A stretch of DNA of 64,000 nucleotides from an uncultured Eubacteriales bacterium (GCA_900540545.1 UQGJ01000006.1:77178-141177), one strand, 5' to 3'; shown: positions 50,054 through 62,750, numbered from the stretch's first letter. Made by a program: numbers and translations. Notes: generated by a model not told the origin, from the sequence alone.

Positions 50054-50968
50054 ATGGAATACGAAGTCTTACCGGGCTGGGGCTGCTGTCCGCCGCCCTG
50101 CCCGCCCTATCCGCCCACCGCCTGTATGCCCGGCCCCACCGGGCCTACCGGACCCCAAGGTCCCACCGGCGCGACAGGCGCTATTGGTCCGGCCGGACCC
50201 GTGGGCCGCACCGGTGCGGACGGCATCCCCGGACGGGACGGGGCCACCGGGGCCACGGGCAGCACCGGCCCCACTGGACCGCAAGGGCCAGAGGGGCCCA
50301 GGGGCATCACCGGCCCCCAGGGCGTGGAGGGCCCCATGGGTCCCCGCGGCCCACGGGGCGACCCCGGCCCGGAGGGTCCCGCCGGACCCCAGGGCCCCAC
50401 CGGCGTGCGCGGCCCCCAAGGCCCGGAAGGGGTCCAGGGCATCACCGGCCCCCAGGGCCTCCGCGGCCCGGAAGGGCCCCGCGGCCTCAAGGGAGACACC
50501 GGCCCCACCGGGCCCCAGGGCGTCCCCGGCCCCGCCGGACCCATGGGCGTGGGCGGCGGGGCGGTCCAGGCCGCCACCCAGTTTCTCATCCAGCCCCGGA
50601 CGTACAGCGACGGGGAGTACCTGTCCTTTTACCCCTACCTGGGCACCGGCGCCAGCGCGGGCATCTCCGTCACCGCCGACGGCACAGGCATCCTGCTCAC
50701 CGGCCGGGCCCTGTTCAGCCTGTCCTATCTCATCCAGGCCCGGCTGCCGGGGGAGGGGTACATCCAGGTGGTCCCGGTCACGGGACGGCAGGACCTGACG
50801 GAGTTTACAGGGACAGCCCAGACCCTGGACGGTGCCTCGCCCCTGTCCGTCTCCGGCACCTACTACGAGATGGCCCCCGGCAGCGCCTACGTGGGCCTGC
50901 GCTTTCACGCGTCGGCCCCCGCCGCCGTCACGGGCGGGTTTGCCATCTCCCGGCTGTACGGGTTCTGA
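50054..50968 (+). CDS. Collagen-like triple-helix protein with C-terminal BclA-like domain (304 aa)
   Basis: GGGAGG precedes ATG 50054. The N-terminal ~25 residues are Cys/Pro-rich (GWGCCPPPCPPYPPTACMPG) and carry no normal signal peptide. Residues ~26-167 are uninterrupted Gly-x-y triplets, many GPT/GPQ/GAT, the form found in spore-surface collagens such as BclA. A C-terminal ~135-residue beta-rich domain (QFLIQPRTYSDGEYLSFYPY and following) resembles the trimerising C1q/BclA-type head. It is probably a spore coat or exosporium filament protein; lack of a Sec signal supports assembly from the mother cell. A strong terminator follows. Confidence 0.8.
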   Translation: MEYEVLPGWGCCPPPCPPYPPTACMPGPTGPTGPQGPTGATGAIGPAGPVGRTGADGIPGRDGATGATGSTGPTGPQGPEGPRGITGPQGVEGPMGPRGPRGDPGPEGPAGPQGPTGVRGPQGPEGVQGITGPQGLRGPEGPRGLKGDTGPTGPQGVPGPAGPMGVGGGAVQAATQFLIQPRTYSDGEYLSFYPYLGTGASAGISVTADGTGILLTGRALFSLSYLIQARLPGEGYIQVVPVTGRQDLTEFTGTAQTLDGASPLSVSGTYYEMAPGSAYVGLRFHASAPAAVTGGFAISRLYGF

Positions 50969-50972
50969 ACCA

Positions 50973-51006
50973 GCGAGGCCGCCCCGGAAGGGCGGCCTCG
51001 CTTTTC
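50973..51006 (+). terminator. Terminator of the collagen-like gene
   Basis: CGAGGCCGCCC pairs with GGGCGGCCTCG around a short loop, followed by CTTTTC. Confidence 0.88.
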
Positions 51007-51110
51007 TGTATTTTTCTTGGACAACCTGACCGGAATCCTTGCATTTCCCCTTCTCCCTATGATAAAATGATAAAACTTGTAAAATGCCTGTGAATAGGGA
51101 GGCCGCAGCC

Positions 51111-52715
51111 TTGTCAAAATACGAATCCGAAATTTCCCGGCGCCGCACCTTTGCCATCATCTCCCACCCCGACGCCGGTAAGACCACCCTCACCGAAAAA
51201 TTCCTGCTCTACGGCGGGGCCATCGCCCAAGCGGGCGTGGTCAAGGGGAAGAAGAACTCCCGCGCCGCCACCTCCGACTGGATGGAGATCGAGAAGCAGC
51301 GCGGCATCTCCGTCACGTCCTCGGTGATGCAGTTCCAGTACGAGGGTTTCTGCATCAACATCCTGGACACCCCCGGCCACCAGGACTTCTCCGAGGACAC
51401 CTACCGCACCCTGATGGCCGCCGACTCCGCCGTGATGGTCATCGACGCGGCCAAGGGCGTGGAGGCCCAGACCCGGAAGCTCTTCAAGGTCTGCGTCCTG
51501 CGGGACATCCCCATCTTCACCTTTATCAACAAGATGGACCGGGAGGCCCGGGACCCCTTCGAGCTGTGCCAGGAGATCGAACACGAGCTGGGCATCGACA
51601 CCTACGCCGTCAATTGGCCCATCGGCTGCGGCAAGGACTTCAAGGGCGTGTACGACCGGGACAAGAAGGAGATCATCCACTTCACCTCCAACGGCGGTTC
51701 CAAGCAGGCCACGGCGGTGGAGGTGGGCCTGGACGACCCCAACCTGGACGAGCTCATCGGGGCCAAGTTCCGCGCCCAGCTCTCCGACGACATCGAGCTG
51801 CTGGACGGCGCGTCCTGCGACTTCGATATGGACCGGGTCCGCCACGGCAAGCTCTCCCCCGTGTTCTTCGGCTCCGCCCTCACCAACTTCGGCGTGGAGC
51901 CCTTCCTGGAGGACTTTCTCCGTATGACCACGCCCCCCCTGCCCCGGCTGGCCGGGGACGGCATCGTGGACTCCATGGACGACGACTTCTCCGCCTTCGT
52001 GTTCAAGATCCAGGCCAACATGAACAAGGCCCACCGGGACCGCATCGCCTTCATGCGGGTGGTCTCCGGCCGGTTCGACGCGGATAAGGAGGTCTACCAC
52101 GTCCAGGGGGGCAAGAAGCTGAAGCTCTCCCGGCCCCAGCAGCTCATGGCCGCCGAGCGGGAAATCATTGAGGAGGCCTACGCCGGGGACATCATCGGCG
52201 TGTTCGACCCCGGCATCTTCTCCATCGGGGACACCCTGTGCACCCCCGGAAAGAAGTTCCAGTTCGACCCCATCCCCACCTTTGCCCCGGAGCACTTCAA
52301 GCGGGTGCGGAGCCTGGACACCATGAAGCGCAAGCAGTTCCTCAAGGGCATGGAGCAGATCGCCCAGGAGGGCGCCATCCAAATCTTCAAGACCCCCTAC
52401 ACCGGCATGGAGGAGGTCATCGTGGGCGTGGTGGGCACCCTCCAGTTCGACGTGCTGGAGTACCGCCTGAAAAGCGAGTACGGCGTGGACCTCTACATGG
52501 AGGGCCTGCCCTACGAGTATCTGCGCTGGATCGTCAACGACTCGGAGGAGCCGGTGAAGGAGGATGAGCTGATCCTGGGCACCGACGTGAAGCTGGTGGA
52601 GGACTACAAGGGCAACCAACTGCTGCTCTTCGCCTCCCAGTGGTCCATCGGCTGGGTCTCCGACAAGAATAAGGACCTGGTCCTGGCCGAGTTCGGCGGG
52701 GCCAAGACCGTATAA
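51111..52715 (+). CDS. prfC: Peptide chain release factor 3 (534 aa)
   Basis: The start is TTG 51111, with AGGGAGG (51096-51102) 8 nt upstream; an ATG at 51084 lies ahead of that site. This translational GTPase recycles RF1/RF2 from the ribosome. G1 is SHPDAGKTT, G2 lies in the EKQRGISVTSSVM stretch, G3 is DTPGHQDF, and G4 is NKMDRE. The RF3-specific RAATSDWMEIEKQRGISVT segment separates it from EF-G. The C-terminal domains are complete. It is a single-gene transcription unit closed by a strong terminator. Confidence 0.95.
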   Translation: MSKYESEISRRRTFAIISHPDAGKTTLTEKFLLYGGAIAQAGVVKGKKNSRAATSDWMEIEKQRGISVTSSVMQFQYEGFCINILDTPGHQDFSEDTYRTLMAADSAVMVIDAAKGVEAQTRKLFKVCVLRDIPIFTFINKMDREARDPFELCQEIEHELGIDTYAVNWPIGCGKDFKGVYDRDKKEIIHFTSNGGSKQATAVEVGLDDPNLDELIGAKFRAQLSDDIELLDGASCDFDMDRVRHGKLSPVFFGSALTNFGVEPFLEDFLRMTTPPLPRLAGDGIVDSMDDDFSAFVFKIQANMNKAHRDRIAFMRVVSGRFDADKEVYHVQGGKKLKLSRPQQLMAAEREIIEEAYAGDIIGVFDPGIFSIGDTLCTPGKKFQFDPIPTFAPEHFKRVRSLDTMKRKQFLKGMEQIAQEGAIQIFKTPYTGMEEVIVGVVGTLQFDVLEYRLKSEYGVDLYMEGLPYEYLRWIVNDSEEPVKEDELILGTDVKLVEDYKGNQLLLFASQWSIGWVSDKNKDLVLAEFGGAKTV

Positions 52716-52720
52716 AGCAC

Positions 52721-52766
52721 AAAAAGAGGGCCGCGTATTCCTTGTGAATACGCGGCCCTCTTTTTT
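52721..52766 (+). terminator. Terminator of prfC
   Basis: AAAAAGAGGGCCGCGTATTC pairs with its complement and ends in TTTTTT; the symmetric A/T flanks let it serve the convergent minus-strand gene too. Confidence 0.92.
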
Positions 52767-52772
52767 ATCCGC

Positions 52773-53387
52773 TTAATAGAACCGGGGGCCGGAGGAATAG
52801 GACACGAAGGACCCCACCAGAATGAGCAGGCTCACCAGCCCCCACAGAATGGCCAAAATGCCCAGCACCAGCCCGGCCACTGCCATGCCCTTGCCCCGCT
52901 GGCCCGTCCGCTTGATTTGGGACAGGCCCATGGCGGAGCAGATGACCGCGGCCAGCCCCACGATGCCGAAAAAGTTGATGAGCAGGGAGACCACCCCCAG
53001 CACCAGACCCACCACCGCCATGGAGTTGTTGGTGGTGTTCTCGGGCCGGGTCCCGCCGCCCACCGGCCCACCTTGATAGGCGTACTGGCTGGAGGGGTTC
53101 TGGGGTGGAGGCGTGGCGCTCCCCTGATAGGTGTAAGCCGGGGGCTGCTGGGGCGCGGCCTCCCCCTGTCCGGCGTTGCTCTGCCAGTAGGGCTTGGGCG
53201 GCTCCGGGGCGTGGGGCGGCTCCACGGGGGCAGGCTCCGGGTCCGGGGTCTTGACCGGGGTACGGAACGCCTCCGCCTGGACCTCCCAGGGGTCGGGCCG
53301 GGGTTCTTCCTTCTGCAGCGCCGTTCCGCAGGCCGGGCAGAACGCCATGCCCTCCTGGGCCTCCTGTCCACAGTGTTCACACTTCAT
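52773..53387 (-). CDS. Zinc-ribbon protein with C-terminal DUF4190-like membrane domain (204 aa)
   Basis: I chose ATG 53387 behind AAAGGAG; an open frame to 53459 extends over leader. The first 25 residues carry a zinc ribbon (Cys-x-x-Cys, MKCEHCGQEAQEGMAFCPACG). A long Pro/Gln/Tyr-rich linker (~30-120) leads to two hydrophobic helices (~125-150 and ~165-195) with MAVVGLVLGVVSLLINFFGI, resembling DUF4190, seen in many small Gram-positive membrane proteins. It is of unknown function, presumably a membrane-bound sensor or scaffold. Confidence 0.8.
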   Translation of the reverse strand: MKCEHCGQEAQEGMAFCPACGTALQKEEPRPDPWEVQAEAFRTPVKTPDPEPAPVEPPHAPEPPKPYWQSNAGQGEAAPQQPPAYTYQGSATPPPQNPSSQYAYQGGPVGGGTRPENTTNNSMAVVGLVLGVVSLLINFFGIVGLAAVICSAMGLSQIKRTGQRGKGMAVAGLVLGILAILWGLVSLLILVGSFVSYSSGPRFY

Positions 53388-53522
53388 TCCCGTCAACTCC
53401 TTTTTCCTCTTTGTTCTGCTCTTTCCCTTATTATATGGGCACTCCCTATGCTCTGTCAAGGCGCACCTTTCCCCGCCCTTTGGTATAGAATGGGGTCAGA
53501 ACACAGGAAACGGGGTGATTGG

Positions 53523-53957
53523 GTGGATAAACAGGCCGACGCCGCCAAAATGGTTTTATGTCAACAATTGGGCACCGTGGACACCTCCCTGGGCTTCCTG
53601 CTGCTCATCATCGCCGCCACCCTGCTGTCCTTCTGGTCGGTGTCCATCCAGCGCGACGGGCTATGCCTGACCCTCCGGGGGGAGACGGAGGCCGCCGCCG
53701 CCCTGCCCCCGGTCTACCCCATCAAGCACAAAGCCTCGGCCATCATCGTGGGGGCCCTGGGCTTTTTCCTGTGTCTGGCCCTGGATACCCTCCGCCGGGC
53801 GGAGGCCGGGGACGACTGCGTGGCCCAGCGCTCGGCCCGCACCAACGTCTGGGCCTCCCTCCTCGTGCTGGCGGCGGGGATCCTGCGCTACCAAGACCTG
53901 GACTTTGTGGAGCGCTGCCAGCGAGGGCTGACCGCCGACGACACCTTACCCGACTGA
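53523..53957 (+). CDS. Small membrane protein, possible cwlJ operon member (144 aa)
   Basis: I chose GTG 53523 (MDKQADAAKMVL) as the nearest start with a plausible GGGGTGA; an open frame extending far upstream overlaps the zinc-ribbon gene on the other strand and is unlikely to be coding. Two hydrophobic helices (~19-37, TSLGFLLLIIAATLLSFWSV, and ~70-90, IIVGALGFFLCLALDTL) flank a short hydrophilic part. It ends 18 nt before the cwlJ-like gene, so co-transcription in sporulation is plausible. The start is uncertain and no family is recognised. Confidence 0.5.
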   Translation: MDKQADAAKMVLCQQLGTVDTSLGFLLLIIAATLLSFWSVSIQRDGLCLTLRGETEAAAALPPVYPIKHKASAIIVGALGFFLCLALDTLRRAEAGDDCVAQRSARTNVWASLLVLAAGILRYQDLDFVERCQRGLTADDTLPD

Positions 53958-53975
53958 TTTTTTGGGGGGAATCCG

Positions 53976-54407
53976 ATGACCGATACAGAAATCCTGGCCC
54001 GCATCATCCGCTGCGAGGCGGGCGGGGAGGGGGAACAGGGCATGAAGGCCGTGGCCTGCGTGGTGATGAACCGGGTCCAGGTGGACTACGGGGAGTACGG
54101 CCGCCTGGAGCCTACCATCCGGGCGGTGATCTACCAGCCCGGCCAGTTCGACTGCGTCCGGGAGACCATCCGGGGGCGGCCCAATTCCCAGAACATCTAC
54201 AACATGTCCGCCGAGCCCATCCACTGGGAGATCGCCGAGTGGGCCATCGCCGGGAACCGGCTGACCAACCTGGGCTTCGCCCTGTGGTACTTCAACCCCT
54301 TCAGCCCCAACTGCCGCCCCAACTTTCCCTCTAAGGTGGGGGAGTTCGTGGTGCGCATCGGGGACCACTGCTTTTACAACCCCACCGACGCTTATGCCGA
54401 AACCTAG
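53976..54407 (+). CDS. cwlJ: Spore cortex-lytic cell wall hydrolase, CwlJ-like
   Basis: At 143 aa this is the CwlJ size, the SleB-type hydrolase catalytic domain without a peptidoglycan-binding domain or signal peptide. The ARIIRCEAGGEGEQGMKAVA motif contains the catalytic Glu, and NPFSPNCRPNF with the MSAEPIHWEIAEWAI stretch are typical of the family. CwlJ degrades spore cortex during germination and needs GerQ for coat localisation; the gerQ-like gene follows 22 nt downstream, the same gene order as in Bacillus. The start follows GGGGGAA. Confidence 0.9.
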   Translation: MTDTEILARIIRCEAGGEGEQGMKAVACVVMNRVQVDYGEYGRLEPTIRAVIYQPGQFDCVRETIRGRPNSQNIYNMSAEPIHWEIAEWAIAGNRLTNLGFALWYFNPFSPNCRPNFPSKVGEFVVRIGDHCFYNPTDAYAET

Positions 54408-54429
54408 TTGACTGAAAAGGAGTATTTTT

Positions 54430-54888
54430 ATGGCTCAATTCTTCCCTGACGGGGTGCGGGACATCGCCCTAAACGCGGCCCAGGAAAACGGCGCACTGGT
54501 GACCCCGCCCACAGAGAATTTCAATACCAGCACCATGCAGGGGTCCATGCAGCAGATTTTGTCCGACAACCTGGGCAACTTCGTGGTCTGCGAATTCCTG
54601 GTGGGCACCCAGGCCATGACCCAAAAGCACGGCATCCTCTACTCCGTCGGCCGCAGCTACCTGACTCTCTACGAGGAGACCAGCCAGACCTTTGTGGTCT
54701 GCGACATCTTCTCGGTGAAGTTCGTCACCTTCTACCTCCCCGGCCAGCGCCCCGGCCAGACCGGCGGCGGGGCCAATGTCCCTACGGTCAACGTCCCCGG
54801 CGTGGGCCAGGTCCCCGCCGGACCCTACGGCCTGGGCGCGGGCAACGTGTCGCCCTCGGCTACGGTGGGTACAAGACGGGGGAGGTAA
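54430..54888 (+). CDS. gerQ: Spore coat protein GerQ-like
   Basis: AAAAGGAG precedes ATG 54430. The core QGSMQQILSDNLGNFVVCEF and LVGTQAMTQKHGILYSVGRS, followed by a YEETSQTFVVCDIFSVKFV strand, match GerQ, a Lys/Gln-containing coat protein cross-linked by transglutaminase in Bacillus and needed to place CwlJ in the coat. The C-terminal third is Pro/Gly-rich and low in complexity. It is next to cwlJ, and a MITE-like repeat begins 14 nt after its stop. Confidence 0.87.
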   Translation: MAQFFPDGVRDIALNAAQENGALVTPPTENFNTSTMQGSMQQILSDNLGNFVVCEFLVGTQAMTQKHGILYSVGRSYLTLYEETSQTFVVCDIFSVKFVTFYLPGQRPGQTGGGANVPTVNVPGVGQVPAGPYGLGAGNVSPSATVGTRRGR

Positions 54889-54902
54889 AGGGGCTCCGGC
54901 GG

Positions 54903-55506
54903 GTCCCCTTTCTTCTCGAAGAAAGGGGACGGAAAGAAGGACCAGGGAGCGGCACGGGCCACGCATGTGGCCCTACCCGCCGCCCCCTGGACCCCGGGGA
55001 ACGGCCGGGCGGCGGTACGGGTTTTGGGGTCTGGCAAGACTTGATAGCCGTTGCAGCTCATATTGGTCTGGCAATTGAACAACTCCGGTTGCCGCCCCTC
55101 GGCATATGACCCGGCAAGACTTGATAGTAGTTGCGTTTTACTCGGTGCAAACAAGCCGCCATTGGTTGAAGCGGTTTTGAATTGGCATAACTCCCTTTGC
55201 TAGTTTGCACGGGCCGCCCAGTGAGCGGCCCCTACAAGGGTGGGCTGGTGCATGGCGCGCCGGGTCGTCGCGCCCCACATGATAAGAGACCAGCCTTGCC
55301 GGGCATTGCCATGCTAGGCGCGCCGCGCCAGCGCATGGGGGGTGAACGATTACATATTAGGCCGTAACGGCCGGGGCGGAAACGGAAGGGCAGACTTGTT
55401 TGCTCTAGCCGGTTTCGACCTCCATGCCTCGTCGGCGCCGCCCCATGGGTCCAGGGCCGCAGCCCTGGTTTTCTTTCCGTCCCCTTTCTCAAACGAGAAA
55501 GGGGAC
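54903..55506. repeat. MITE-like element, copy 3 (604 bp, both ends intact)
   Basis: The terminal inverted repeats contain hairpins: GTCCCCTTTC...GAAAGGGGAC at 54903-54930 and 55479-55506. Each is followed inwards by (C/G)GGAAAGAA...CCAGGG in inverted orientation, giving a terminal inverted repeat of about 45 bp. The left part matches copy 2 and the right part matches copy 1. There is no protein-coding content. It lies between gerQ and the PFOR terminator, in the gap 54889-55625. Confidence 0.85.
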
Positions 55507-55574
55507 CCCCGCGCGGGAGCGCCGTCCCCCCGGAGGGGGGCGCTCCAAATCAAGCGTCCCCACTCGCAGACGGA

Positions 55575-55617
55575 CAAAAAAAGGCCCGCGCACCTCATTC
55601 GGTGCGCGGGCCTTTCT
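55575..55617 (-). terminator. Terminator of the PFOR gene
   Basis: GGCCCGCGCACC pairs with GGTGCGCGGGCC, with A/T runs on both sides, 8 nt after the minus-strand stop. It resembles the liv terminator at 37408-37445. Confidence 0.9.
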
Positions 55618-55625
55618 TATCTCAC

Positions 55626-59297
<3,672 letters not shown>

Positions 59298-59471
59298 GTT
59301 GATCGTTCCTCCTTATTCAAATGGACGTTCATCCACTTTTTCGCCCCTTATACTATCACTTTCTGTTCCATTTGTAAATCGAATCTTCCTTCCAACGAAG
59401 ATTTTTGGCAGAGCGCCCAAAATTGGTCCTTCCAATTTGACCAAACAGCAGGATTCCGCCCCCCGGAGACC

Positions 59472-60968
59472 CTAATTGGGCACCAGCTCCAGGCTGACCT
59501 CCCCGGAGGGCAGGTCCACCGTATACACATAGGTCCCCGCCTCGTGGGACACGGTCTCCGTGCCCTCGGAGTAGGAGTTCGCCTGCCGCTCGTCAAAGTG
59601 GTAGGTGTAGGTCAGCGTCTTTTGGTCCTGACTCAGCTCCAGCGTGTCCGGCCCGTGGCTGTTCTGATACCAATCCCAGTCCCCCGGGATGGGCAGGTCC
59701 ACCAAGGCCCCGTCCCCCGGCGCGGAGCCGGGCTTGTAGATGAGCGCCAGGGCGGCGTAGGTGCCCCGAGACGTGCCGCCGATGTAATACTGCAGGATGG
59801 TGCAGTCCTCCGTCTCCAGCCGCTGCCCCTCGTAGTAGCCGAAGCCGTCCAGGATGTCCAGCAGGGCCTCGTCGTGGGTGGAGTCCCGGTAGCCCGCGTG
59901 GCCCAGGTTCAGCGCCCGTTTGGCGTCCAGCGCCGGGATATACGCGCCGCTGCTCCACGCCCGGTCCCGCTTTTCCAGCACGTGGGCCGGGAAGCAGTCC
60001 TCCACGGCCTTCCCCTCTGCCGTCAGCTCCGACTCCATGCGGAAAGACCGGCGCTCCAAGGTCTCCGGGTCCAGCTCCAGCAGCCAGAGCTGGGGGGCGA
60101 TGCCGTTGTAGCCATAGCTGCCGATGGTGTTGTCCTCCCGCAGGTCCACGTTGGAGTAGGAGCCAAAGGCCGTGACGGTCAGCACGCCGTCCCCCTCCGC
60201 CACGTCCAGGATGATGTGATGCTCCGAGCGGTAGCGGCTTCCGCTCACCTGCCCCAGAGGGACCCGGTCGGCCACGGCGGCGGTGAGCTGTCCGTCGATG
60301 CGCCGGTAGTCCGCGAAGGGGTCCGCCGGGAACACCTGGGCGAACCGCTCCGCCGAAAAGGCCCCCTCCCGCTCCAGCTTCACATGGAGGGGCGTCTCGC
60401 CGCCCTTGAGGGTGGCGTAGAGGGCGGCGGTGGTCACGTCCACCGCGTCGGCCCGGAGGAAGCCGTCCCAGGCCACCCGGGGCGGCAGGATGCCGGTCCA
60501 GGCCGCCAGGCCCCAGGGCCAGTCCCAGCCGAAGTCCCACTGGTCCGAGTACCCCAGCGCCCGCAGGGTGAAGGTGAGGTACATCTCCGCCGTCACCGGG
60601 TCCTCTGCGCCGAACAGGGTGTCGGATACCCCCCTGGCCAGCTCCTGCTCATAGGCGTAGGACACGTAGCCGTCCGCCCAGGCGGGCACGTCGGTGAAGG
60701 GGTGGGTCTTGGCGTGGCCCTCGGCCTCGGCCCCCTTGCCCAGGGACCGGACCAGCATCACCACGGCCTCCACCCGGCTGGCGGCCCGCTCCAACTCAAA
60801 CGCGGCGGCCCCATCGGCCCCCTCTCCCACGCCCCGGAATAGGTCCAGCTCCTGCAGGCTCTGGGCCAGGCCGGCCTCAAAGCCCACGTCCCGCCCGCCC
60901 GCGGCCAGGGCTCCCGTGCCCGGCACCAGCAGCGCCAGGCAGAGAACGATCGCAGTCCATTTTTTCAT
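59472..60968 (-). CDS. Secreted protein with N-terminal SLH-like region (498 aa)
   Basis: I chose ATG 60968 because AGGAGG is 7 nt upstream; the adjacent GTG at 60971 is a weaker start. The signal peptide is MKKWTAIVLCLALLVPGTGALA. Residues ~37-135 resemble S-layer homology repeats (PFTDVPAWADGYVSYAYEQE, then GVSDTLFGAEDPVTAEMYLT), which bind secondary cell-wall polymer. The remaining ~350 residues form a beta-rich domain that I do not recognise (e.g. EHHIILDVAEGDGVLTVTAF). It is a surface-bound protein of unknown function, with two possible partial SLH repeats instead of the usual three. It lies divergent to comM. Confidence 0.75.
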   Translation of the reverse strand: MKKWTAIVLCLALLVPGTGALAAGGRDVGFEAGLAQSLQELDLFRGVGEGADGAAAFELERAASRVEAVVMLVRSLGKGAEAEGHAKTHPFTDVPAWADGYVSYAYEQELARGVSDTLFGAEDPVTAEMYLTFTLRALGYSDQWDFGWDWPWGLAAWTGILPPRVAWDGFLRADAVDVTTAALYATLKGGETPLHVKLEREGAFSAERFAQVFPADPFADYRRIDGQLTAAVADRVPLGQVSGSRYRSEHHIILDVAEGDGVLTVTAFGSYSNVDLREDNTIGSYGYNGIAPQLWLLELDPETLERRSFRMESELTAEGKAVEDCFPAHVLEKRDRAWSSGAYIPALDAKRALNLGHAGYRDSTHDEALLDILDGFGYYEGQRLETEDCTILQYYIGGTSRGTYAALALIYKPGSAPGDGALVDLPIPGDWDWYQNSHGPDTLELSQDQKTLTYTYHFDERQANSYSEGTETVSHEAGTYVYTVDLPSGEVSLELVPN

Positions 60969-61133
60969 CACGGCACCTCCTGTTCGTTTAGTGATCCACT
61001 AGGATAGACGATTCAGCGCCCCCATTTGTGACTGGGGACACAAAAATCATACACCCCAGCCCCGTCCCTTGCAAACCATTTGTAAATAAGGTATATTAAG
61101 ACGTACTGCAACAACGGAACGGGGGCGGGCTTC

Positions 61134-62651
61134 TTGCTTTGTAAATTGACCTCTCTGGGCCTCCACGGCATCACCGGCTACGTGGTGACGGCGGAGTGCG
61201 ACCTGTCCGGCGGCCTGCCCAACTTCGACATCGTGGGCCTGCCCGACACGGCGGTGAAGGAGGCCCGGGAGCGGGTCCGCTCGGCGGTGAAGAACTGCGG
61301 CTTCACCTTTCCCGTCTCCCGCATCACCGTGAATCTGGCCCCCGCCGACCGGAAAAAGGCGGGCACTGTCTACGACCTGCCCATTCTGGTGGGCATCCTG
61401 GCCGCCGGGGGGCAGATACCCGCCCCCGGTCCCCGGTCCGCCTTTGTGGGGGAGCTGTCCCTGTCCGGGGAGGTCCGCCCAGTGACGGGTATGCTCCCCA
61501 TGGCCCTGGCGGCCCGTGCGGCGGGTCTCGACACCCTCTACGTCCCTGCCGACTCCGCCGCCGAGGCCACCCTGGCCGGGGGCCTCACCGTCTACCCCGT
61601 CCCCACGGTCCAGGCTCTGGCCGCCCATCTCCGGGGGGAGGTCCCCCTGGCCCCCGCCGAGGCGTGGACTCCCTTAGCAGGGGAGACCCCCGGCCCCGAC
61701 TTCTCTGAGGTCAAGGGCCAGGAAAACGTGAAGCGGGCGTTGGAGATCGCCGCCGCGGGCGGGCATAATATCGCCATGGTGGGCCCGCCGGGCTCCGGCA
61801 AGTCCATGCTGGCCCGGCGCCTGCCCTCCATCCTCCCGGCCATGACGGAGCGGGAGGCCCTGGAGTCCACCGCCGTCCACTCGGTGATGGGCCTCACCGG
61901 CAAGGACCGGCCCTTGTTGACCCAGCGGCCCTTCCGCGCCCCCCACCACACCATCTCCGCCATGGGCATGGCAGGCGGCGGCACCCCGCTGCCCCGGCCC
62001 GGCGAGATTTCTCTCGCCCACCACGGCGTCCTCTTTCTGGACGAGCTGCCCGAGTTCCACAAGGATGTGCTGGAGTCCCTCCGCCAGCCCATGGAGGACG
62101 GCCAGGTCCAAATCACCCGGGCCACCGGCAGCGAGACCTTCCCCGCCCGGTTCATGCTGGTGTGCGCCATGAACCCCTGCAAGTGCGGCTGGTACGGCTA
62201 CTCGGACCGCTGCCGCTGCTCTGAGGGGGACGTGGAGAAATACCTGGGCAAGCTGTCCGGCCCCCTGCTGGACCGGGTGGACCTCTACGTGGAGGTGCCG
62301 CCCCTGGACTACGACGACCTGTCCCAGAAGCCCGCCGGGGAGTCCTCGGCGGACATCAAGGGCCGGGTGGACGCCGCCCGCGCCATCCAGACCGCCCGCT
62401 TCGGCCCCGCCGGTCCCGACTGCAACGCCCACATGGGGCCCAAGGAGCTGCAGGCTTACTGCGCCCTGGACGAGGAGTGCGCTGACCTGCTCCGGGGGGC
62501 CTATGAGCACATGGGCCTCACCGCCCGGAGCTATGACCGCATCCTGCGGGTGGCCCGCACCATCGCCGACCTGGACGGGGAGGCGAATATCCAACCCCAG
62601 CACCTGGCAGAGGCCATCCAGTACCGGGAGAGTATGTATTTGCAGAGGTAA
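61134..62651 (+). CDS. comM: YifB/ComM-family Mg-chelatase-like AAA+ ATPase (505 aa)
   Basis: The start is TTG 61134 (LCKLTSLGLHGI), the usual family opening. The N-terminal Lon-like domain (~20-170, GLPNFDIVGLPDTAVKEARE) is followed by the AAA+ domain with Walker A GPPGSGKS (217-224, Lys223), HHTISAMGMAGGG, and the LFLDELPEF Walker B, then a C-terminal lid with conserved cysteines (MNPCKCGWYGYSDRCRCS). ComM is a helicase that aids branch migration of integrated DNA during natural transformation; in Firmicutes the role is less sure. Confidence 0.93.
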   Translation: MLCKLTSLGLHGITGYVVTAECDLSGGLPNFDIVGLPDTAVKEARERVRSAVKNCGFTFPVSRITVNLAPADRKKAGTVYDLPILVGILAAGGQIPAPGPRSAFVGELSLSGEVRPVTGMLPMALAARAAGLDTLYVPADSAAEATLAGGLTVYPVPTVQALAAHLRGEVPLAPAEAWTPLAGETPGPDFSEVKGQENVKRALEIAAAGGHNIAMVGPPGSGKSMLARRLPSILPAMTEREALESTAVHSVMGLTGKDRPLLTQRPFRAPHHTISAMGMAGGGTPLPRPGEISLAHHGVLFLDELPEFHKDVLESLRQPMEDGQVQITRATGSETFPARFMLVCAMNPCKCGWYGYSDRCRCSEGDVEKYLGKLSGPLLDRVDLYVEVPPLDYDDLSQKPAGESSADIKGRVDAARAIQTARFGPAGPDCNAHMGPKELQAYCALDEECADLLRGAYEHMGLTARSYDRILRVARTIADLDGEANIQPQHLAEAIQYRESMYLQR

Positions 62652-62750
62652 ATCCCTGCCGGGGGGTTGCCCTCCGGGGGGAGTGGGCGTCATTGTCCAT
62701 TATCCATTCTCAATTGTCAATTCTTCATCTTAAAGGAGTTAACATAACAC

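Noticed and set aside
47140..50590. Various Gly/Pro-rich minus- or plus-strand frames opposite the MoxR, tRNA and collagen-like region
   Set aside because: They are shadows of real genes or cross tRNA and terminator sequence.
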